Positions 17,951 through 22,683 of a stretch of DNA of 22,683 nucleotides are shown in pieces. Each line of letters starts with the position of its first letter. The stretch's first letter is position 1. A program made the translations under genes and the position numbers. Under the pieces are notes generated by a model. That model saw nothing but the letters and a program-made list of their open reading frames with translations, searched no databases and was not told where the DNA came from. The stretch is from an uncultured Lachnospiraceae bacterium (GTDB taxonomy: Bacteria > Bacillota_A > Clostridia > Lachnospirales > Lachnospiraceae), in assembly GCA_900556645.1 (NCBI GenBank), contig USPJ01000001.1, positions 1 to 22,683 on the forward strand, read 5' to 3'.

Positions 17951-17979
17951 TTGATAAGATGTCTATTTTGTGCTATTTT
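17951..17979 (+). promoter_or_regulatory. Promoter of the coiled-coil protein gene
   Basis: TTGATA (17951-17956) lies 17 bp before TATTTT (17974-17979), which is preceded by TGC, an extended -10. The predicted start is near 17986, 36 bases before the ATG at 18022. Confidence 0.6.
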
Positions 17980-18021
17980 AGAATAAGTAAAAAGTAAGAA
18001 CGTCTATGTAGGGAGAGGGCA

Positions 18022-18771
18022 ATGAGCGTACAGGACAAAGTAGAGAGAACGCTTCGGGAAATGCATGTGCTGTTTTCAAAAAGTGAACCGTACGACAAAG
18101 AATCCGGGAAGGTTATTGTAAATAAAAAAGAAGTCATCGGACTCTTAAATGAGTTAAAAGCAGCAATGAGCGAGATGATGGAAGAGTATGAGATTACAAA
18201 AGAGAGCCGGGACAGAGGAGAACGTGAAGCACGGAAACACGGAGAAGACATTATCTGGGATGCCAGCCATAAGGCAGAGGATGTCTATGCGGCGTCAGTT
18301 ATTTATTCAGATGAGGCATTGAGCTGTATACAGGAAATTATTCAGAGTGCCAATGATGAGATGGAACAGGTTTTCCGCAACATCAAAAAAGAGATGAAGG
18401 CGAAACAACAGGTGGTTCGGGAGAATCAGTTGGAGCTGAAAGCTTCTCTGGGAGATTTGCGGGATACAAACAAATATCTGAATATCATTGACGAGAGTAA
18501 TAAGGAGCGGCAGAGAAAGAAAGAAGCCAAGGAAGCAAAACGTGCAAAACAGAAGGAAGAACCGGCATTTCAGGTGGTAAAACCGGAGATTAAGATTAAT
18601 CAGGAATATTTCCAAAAGATGGGGATTCCTCTGGAGGAAACCGCAGTAGAAGAGACAGAAGAAGTCCATGAGATTACTCCGGAAGAAAAAGCAGCACAGG
18701 AAATGCAGATAAAGGTAAATCTGGATGCAGAATATTTCCGCTGGAAAAACGAACAGAAAAAACAAGGCTGA
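18022..18771 (+). CDS. Cytoplasmic coiled-coil protein of unknown function (DivIVA/F-ATPase-b-like in style)
   Basis: 249 residues with no signal peptide or membrane segment. A short N-terminal region (about 1-40) is followed by long charged helices (about 38-180) with heptad-like patterns. The tail is low-complexity and Lys/Glu-rich. Two similar short motifs sit in the tail: EIKINQEYFQK (189-199) and QIKVNLDAEYFRWK (229-242). The layout recalls DivIVA-like or ATP-synthase-b-like scaffolds, but no family signature was recognised. It has its own promoter and a ribosome site GGGAGAGGG. Its stop codon lies inside the stem of the terminator, so it is a single-gene transcript between hydG and a two-component system. 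Confidence 0.75.
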   Translation: MSVQDKVERTLREMHVLFSKSEPYDKESGKVIVNKKEVIGLLNELKAAMSEMMEEYEITKESRDRGEREARKHGEDIIWDASHKAEDVYAASVIYSDEALSCIQEIIQSANDEMEQVFRNIKKEMKAKQQVVRENQLELKASLGDLRDTNKYLNIIDESNKERQRKKEAKEAKRAKQKEEPAFQVVKPEIKINQEYFQKMGIPLEETAVEETEEVHEITPEEKAAQEMQIKVNLDAEYFRWKNEQKKQG

Positions 18772-18794
18772 TGGGATTTTCCCATCAGTTTTTT
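18768..18794 (+). terminator. Intrinsic terminator overlapping the coiled-coil gene's stop codon
   Basis: CTGATGGG (18768-18775) pairs perfectly with CCCATCAG (18781-18788) around ATTTT, followed by six T. The TGA stop (18769-18771) is inside the left arm. Confidence 0.9.
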
Positions 18795-18796
18795 GT

Positions 18797-18828
18797 TTCT
18801 TTAAAATTCTTCAAAATTTCTTAAGAAA
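18797..18828 (+). promoter_or_regulatory. Tandem 10-bp repeats, candidate response-regulator binding site
   Basis: TTCTTTAAAA (18797-18806) is followed directly by TTCTTCAAAA (18807-18816) and then TTTCTTAAGAAA (18817-18828), itself a perfect palindrome. The helical-turn spacing upstream of the -35 region suits OmpR-family binding. Confidence 0.45.
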
Positions 18829-18835
18829 ATTTGCG

Positions 18836-18864
18836 GTGTCAAATAGAAAAATACATGATAGAAT
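18836..18864 (+). promoter_or_regulatory. Promoter of the two-component system
   Basis: GTGTCA (18836-18841) lies 17 bp before TAGAAT (18859-18864), which is preceded by TGA, an extended -10. The -35 is imperfect, which fits an activator-dependent promoter. Confidence 0.5.
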
Positions 18865-18892
18865 AAGGAAAAGCAGCCACAAGGAGGGAATT

Positions 18893-19588
18893 ATGGTACA
18901 AATATTAGTTTGTGATGATGACAAAGAGATTGTAGATGCTATTGAAATATATTTGCAGCAAGAAGGATTTCAGGTATTGAAAGCATACGATGGAGAACAG
19001 GCTTTGCAGATGTTAGAGCAGCATGAGGTTCAGCTTTTGATTATAGATGTGATGATGCCGAAGTTGGACGGTATCCGTGCCACTTTAAAAATTCGAGAAA
19101 ACAGCAGCATACCGATTATCATTTTGTCTGCGAAGACGGAGGATGCGGACAAGATTCTGGGATTGAACATTGGAGCAGATGATTATCTGAGCAAACCATT
19201 TAATCCTTTGGAACTGGTGGCTAGGGTAAAATCGCAGCTTCGCCGTTATATGCAGTTAGGCAATGCTGTAGAGGATAGTCAGAGTATTTACCGGGTGGGA
19301 GGTTTGGAAATCAATGATGATCTCAAGGAGGTTACCGTAGATGGGGAGAATATCCGCCTGACACCTATCGAGTACAATATTCTGTTACTTCTGGTAAAAA
19401 ATGCAGGGAAAGTATTTCCTATTGAGCAGATATATGAAAGTATCTGGAATGAGGAGGCAGTAGGAGCGGATAATACGGTGGCAGTCCATATCCGCCATAT
19501 TCGTGAAAAAATAGAGATTAATCCAAAAGAACCGAGATACCTGAAAGTAGTCTGGGGAGTGGGTTATAAGATAGAAAAGGATGTGTAA
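18893..19588 (+). CDS. OmpR-family response regulator
   Basis: 231 residues from ATG 18893, chosen because AAGGAGGG (18881-18888) precedes it and the protein begins at the receiver's first strand; the longer open frame from 18725 runs through a terminator. The receiver domain (about 1-118) has the acidic pocket D8-D10, phospho-acceptor D52 in IIDVMMPKLDG, and K101 in LSKPFNP. The C-terminal winged helix (about 135-229) has the OmpR/PhoB pattern (LTPIEYNILLLLVKNAGKVF, then WGVGYKIEKD). It is followed at once by its kinase. The target genes are unknown; repeats upstream of its own promoter suggest autoregulation. Confidence 0.93.
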   Translation: MVQILVCDDDKEIVDAIEIYLQQEGFQVLKAYDGEQALQMLEQHEVQLLIIDVMMPKLDGIRATLKIRENSSIPIIILSAKTEDADKILGLNIGADDYLSKPFNPLELVARVKSQLRRYMQLGNAVEDSQSIYRVGGLEINDDLKEVTVDGENIRLTPIEYNILLLLVKNAGKVFPIEQIYESIWNEEAVGADNTVAVHIRHIREKIEINPKEPRYLKVVWGVGYKIEKDV

Positions 19589-19589
19589 T

Positions 19590-21875
19590 ATGAAAAACCG
19601 TCATTATTCTACCGCATCAAAAATAATTGCAGCTATCATACAGCAGATTATGGCTGTTTTATTTGTGATGTTCCTGTTTTTTTTAGTTAATCTGGCAGAT
19701 AAAAGCATGCTGGAAATACGGGAAATCGGAACCACAGGGAATAATTTCTTAAGTTCTGAATATTACACTCAGGAATTAAAAAAAACCACCACCGAAGTAC
19801 AGCATTTAATCGCATTACAAAAAGAGTTTGAGACAGAGGGGGAATATGACCCGACCAAGCCGATATATGTGAATGCCGACATCTGTTATCAGTTGGGAGA
19901 TATGATTAGCTGGGCAGAGGAAGGCTGTAAATATCAGGCAGCAGGCTATCTAAGTCTTGTGGAGGAAAGTTATCCTGCCATGGAGGATGGAGGGTATATT
20001 GAGAGATATCTCAATGGAGAGATTAGCACGGAGGAGGCTATCAGTATCTCTAATTCCATCGAGAAAACCGTGTCGGGAATTACCGAACAGATAAACGATT
20101 ACAAACGTCTTGTGAATAAATACGACCTCGAAAAATCCAATGTGTACTACTACTACGAAATGGAATCCGGTCAGGTATACTCCAATTTTATGACAGATTC
20201 TGAGGAAATTGTGGAAGAGCGGTATGGAACAGACAGAAATACGGTTATGTTATTTGGCAATTCCAAAGAGGAAGCCAAAAAGAAAATGGAAAGTCTGGGA
20301 AGCTATCTCAGCTATGATGATCAGGATGTCCGTTTCACTACCAATGTAGAGGGATTGGAAGAATATTTTTATAACGACATGAATTATATTACCGGAAATA
20401 TGGACTCCAATTCCGTGCTGATGGTAGGGATTGATACCAGTTTTCCGCAAAAAGACCATTTTTACGAAGCGAGACTTACCTATTATCGGCTTCATCCATG
20501 GATTCGTGTCAGTATGGTAATGGTGGCAGTAGCTTTGGTGGGCTGGATTATTTCCGTCATCTATCTCAGTACGGTTTCGGGAAAAGGCTTCAAAGAGGAT
20601 GAGATACATCTGAATTTTGTGGATAAGATGAAGACCGAATTTTTGATTTTCTTGGGAATTCTGTTTCTTGTGGGAAATATCTTTGTGCTGGGAGCAGTCG
20701 GAAGTCTGGAATGGGAAATGTCCGGCATTATGATTATGGCAGGAAGTTTGGCGTTTATCGGAAATGCGATTTTCATGGTACTGTATTTAAGTCTGGTAAG
20801 AAGAACCCGTGCCGGTACCCTGTGGAGCAACAGCATCATTTATGCATTGACGGATTTGTTGCAGCAGTTCTATAAAAACAGAAAAACAACCGGAAGATTC
20901 GTATTCTTTTATCTGGCAGGGGCAGCTGTTGTACTGATACTGGCAGCCATGGGTTATTATTATTCTCAACCCCTATTTTTGCTGGTATTGATTTTGGTGA
21001 TTGCCGCCGTAGGAGTAGTTCTTTTGAAAGAACAGCTACAGCGTCAGGAAATTATGGACGGAATCGAGGAAATCAAATCGGGAAATCTGGAATTTAAAAT
21101 TGATACGGAACAGCTTACCGGAGCTAATAAAACCTTAAGTGAAGGAATCAATACTCTGGGAGAGGGTCTGGAAAAAGCGGTGGATACCAGTATGAAAAAT
21201 GAACGGATGAAGGCAGATTTGATTACCAACGTATCCCATGATATCAAAACACCGCTGACCTCCATTATTAATTATGTAAACTTGCTGGAGAATGAAAATA
21301 TTGAAGATGAAAAAATCCGAAACTATATTCACATTCTAAATGAAAAATCTGCCCGTCTAAGACAGTTAACGGAAGATTTGGTGGAAGCCTCCAAAATCAG
21401 TTCGGGAAATATTACGCTGGAAATGACCAAGATTAATCTGGTGGAGTTAATTTATCAGACCAGCGGAGAGTTTAATGAGAAGTTTGAAACCCGGAATCTG
21501 ACCGTTGTCACAAAGCTGCCGAAGGATTCCGTAGTCGTTATGGCAGACGGCAGACGGATTTGGAGAGTGTTGGAGAATCTCTACAACAATGTGGCGAAAT
21601 ATGCATTAGAAGGAACGCGGGTCTATGTGGAATTGGATAAACAGGAAGAAAAAGCCATCTTTTCCATCAAAAATATTTCTTCCAAACCACTGAATATTCC
21701 TTCGGAGGAGCTGACAGAGCGTTTTATCCGGGGAGATGTCTCAAGGACAACGGAGGGAAGTGGTCTGGGACTTTCCATAGCACAGAATCTGACCAAACTA
21801 ATGGGTGGAAAGTTTGATATTATCTTAGATGGAGATTTATTCAAGGTAACCATTACATTTCCACTTGCTTTTTAA
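19590..21875 (+). CDS. Sensor histidine kinase with a large ectodomain and six membrane helices
   Basis: 761 residues from ATG 19590, which lies one base after the regulator's stop and nine after AAAAGG; an ATG at 19581 overlaps the regulator. The first helix (about 11-35) is followed by an extracytoplasmic region of about 265 residues. Then come five more helices (about 303-327, 350-371, 378-403, 437-459, 461-479), a HAMP-like linker, and the phospho-acceptor H550 in NVSHDIKTPLT. The ATPase domain has NLYNNVAKYA (663-672) and GSGLGLS (723-729). The usual DxGxG box is replaced by IKNISSKPLNI, seen in a subgroup of Firmicute kinases. The signal is unknown; an envelope signal is inferred from the ectodomain. 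Confidence 0.9.
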   Translation: MKNRHYSTASKIIAAIIQQIMAVLFVMFLFFLVNLADKSMLEIREIGTTGNNFLSSEYYTQELKKTTTEVQHLIALQKEFETEGEYDPTKPIYVNADICYQLGDMISWAEEGCKYQAAGYLSLVEESYPAMEDGGYIERYLNGEISTEEAISISNSIEKTVSGITEQINDYKRLVNKYDLEKSNVYYYYEMESGQVYSNFMTDSEEIVEERYGTDRNTVMLFGNSKEEAKKKMESLGSYLSYDDQDVRFTTNVEGLEEYFYNDMNYITGNMDSNSVLMVGIDTSFPQKDHFYEARLTYYRLHPWIRVSMVMVAVALVGWIISVIYLSTVSGKGFKEDEIHLNFVDKMKTEFLIFLGILFLVGNIFVLGAVGSLEWEMSGIMIMAGSLAFIGNAIFMVLYLSLVRRTRAGTLWSNSIIYALTDLLQQFYKNRKTTGRFVFFYLAGAAVVLILAAMGYYYSQPLFLLVLILVIAAVGVVLLKEQLQRQEIMDGIEEIKSGNLEFKIDTEQLTGANKTLSEGINTLGEGLEKAVDTSMKNERMKADLITNVSHDIKTPLTSIINYVNLLENENIEDEKIRNYIHILNEKSARLRQLTEDLVEASKISSGNITLEMTKINLVELIYQTSGEFNEKFETRNLTVVTKLPKDSVVVMADGRRIWRVLENLYNNVAKYALEGTRVYVELDKQEEKAIFSIKNISSKPLNIPSEELTERFIRGDVSRTTEGSGLGLSIAQNLTKLMGGKFDIILDGDLFKVTITFPLAF

Positions 21876-21912
21876 GAGGGTATTTATTATAATTTTTCAT
21901 GGAAATAGAGTG

Positions 21913-21941
21913 TCGACGGTGGCCTTCCACCGTCGATTTTC
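21913..21941 (+). terminator. Intrinsic terminator of the two-component operon
   Basis: TCGACGGTGG (21913-21922) pairs perfectly over 10 bp with CCACCGTCGA (21927-21936) around CCTT, followed by TTTTC. Confidence 0.9.
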
Positions 21942-21999
21942 TGTATGACAGGAAAGAGCAATATACATTTCAAGTTATAAATATAAAGGAGGTTCCTAT

Positions 22000-22683
22000 A
22001 TGAAACTATATGACGGAGGCGTATATCTGGTAAACGGAACAGATTTGGTTCCGGAAGGTGCCAAAGCAGCGGCACAGATTAACGCAAAGACAGGTATTTC
22101 TATTACAAAAGAGGAAGCGGCAAAGAATACCATTGCCTACAATATCTTAAAAGAGCACAATACCTCTGACAGTATGGACAAGCTGAAAATCAAATTTGAT
22201 AAACTGACATCCCATGATATTACCTTTGTGGGAATCATTCAGACAGCAAGAGCATCGGGATTAGAGAAATTTCCGATTCCTTATGTATTGACAAACTGCC
22301 ACAATTCCCTGTGTGCGGTGGGAGGTACCATCAATGAGGATGACCACATGTTTGGACTGACCTGTGCGAAAAAGTATGGCGGCGTCTATGTACCGCCTCA
22401 TCAGGCAGTTATCCACCAGTATGCCAGAGAGATGTTAGCAGGCGGCGGTAAGATGATTCTGGGTTCCGATTCCCATACCAGATACGGAGCATTGGGAACC
22501 ATGGCAATGGGAGAAGGCGGACCGGAGCTGGTAAAACAGTTATTGAGCCAGACCTATGATATCAATATGCCGGGAGTAGTGGGTGTCTATATGACCGGAG
22601 AGCCACAGCACGGCGTTGGACCGCAGGATATTGCCTTAGCCATTATCGGTGAAGTATTTGCCAACGGCTATGTAAAGAATAAA
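22000..22683 (+). CDS. Aconitase-superfamily hydratase, N-terminal part (3' end outside window)
   Basis: 228 codons are open to the window's end. The aconitase-superfamily substrate/cluster motif [20 protein letters not shown] is present, and candidate cysteine ligands occur upstream ([21 protein letters not shown]). The opening ([20 protein letters not shown]) resembles the YbhJ-type hydratases common in Clostridia rather than citrate-cycle aconitase. The third ligand region is outside the window, so the reaction cannot be assigned. AAAGGAGG lies just before ATG 22000. The upstream terminator shows it has its own transcript, but no clear promoter was found (ATGACA at 21945 lacks a well-spaced -10). 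Confidence 0.8.
   Translation, partial: MKLYDGGVYLVNGTDLVPEGAKAAAQINAKTGISITKEEAAKNTIAYNILKEHNTSDSMDKLKIKFDKLTSHDITFVGIIQTARASGLEKFPIPYVLTNCHNSLCAVGGTINEDDHMFGLTCAKKYGGVYVPPHQAVIHQYAREMLAGGGKMILGSDSHTRYGALGTMAMGEGGPELVKQLLSQTYDINMPGVVGVYMTGEPQHGVGPQDIALAIIGEVFANGYVKNK

Noticed and set aside
18725..18892. N-terminal extension of the response regulator by 56 residues
   Set aside because: The extension crosses the previous gene's end, a terminator and the promoter. ATG 18893 has a strong ribosome site and matches the family start.

Overview
The window looks like chromosomal DNA of an anaerobic Firmicute, most likely a Lachnospiraceae-type member of the Clostridia. The evidence is moderate-to-low GC, purine-rich Shine-Dalgarno sites, frequent GTG starts, a cortex-type amidase (spore-former lineage), [FeFe]-hydrogenase maturation genes and an F-type ATP synthase with a sodium-type c subunit. 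The genus cannot be fixed from the sequence alone. Nearly everything is on the + strand; the one clear exception is a TetR-family regulator. No tRNA, rRNA, CRISPR array, insertion sequence or phage gene was seen. No gene-free stretch exceeds 300 bases.

Layout. 1-415: 3' end of a glycoside hydrolase 18 gene and its terminator. 533-1222: CwlD-like N-acetylmuramoyl-L-alanine amidase. 1270-4003: a Sua5 (threonylcarbamoyl-AMP synthase) fused to a low-molecular-weight phosphatase-like domain that has lost its nucleophilic cysteine, then upp and a dCMP deaminase. 4130-11211: a complete atp operon in the order atpZ-like, atpI, B, E, F, H, A, G, D, C, closed by a terminator. The order Sua5 / YwlE-like phosphatase / upp / atp recalls the ywlC-ywlE-upp-atp neighbourhood of Bacillus, here with the first two genes fused.

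11313-14259: an MFS exporter, a convergent TetR regulator and a divergent multi-pass membrane protein of unknown function. The divergent gene has a consensus promoter whose -10 box and start site lie in a 47-bp near-perfect palindrome, a probable operator. 14382-14951: a GNAT acetyltransferase.

14954-17934: a hydrogenase-maturation operon (TM1266-family regulator, hydE, hydG). A structured leader of roughly 190 nt precedes it. The leader ends in an intrinsic terminator whose 5' arm can instead pair with an upstream segment, as in a riboswitch or attenuator. HydF and the hydrogenase itself are not in the window.

18022-18771: a coiled-coil protein with a duplicated short C-terminal motif. 18893-21875: an OmpR-type response regulator and a six-TM histidine kinase, with tandem 10-bp repeats upstream of their promoter. 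22000 to the end: the N-terminal part of an aconitase-superfamily hydratase.

The best candidates for something undescribed are the terminator-switch leader before the hyd operon, the 47-bp palindrome controlling the unknown membrane protein, and the Sua5-pseudophosphatase fusion with its apparently leaderless mRNA.
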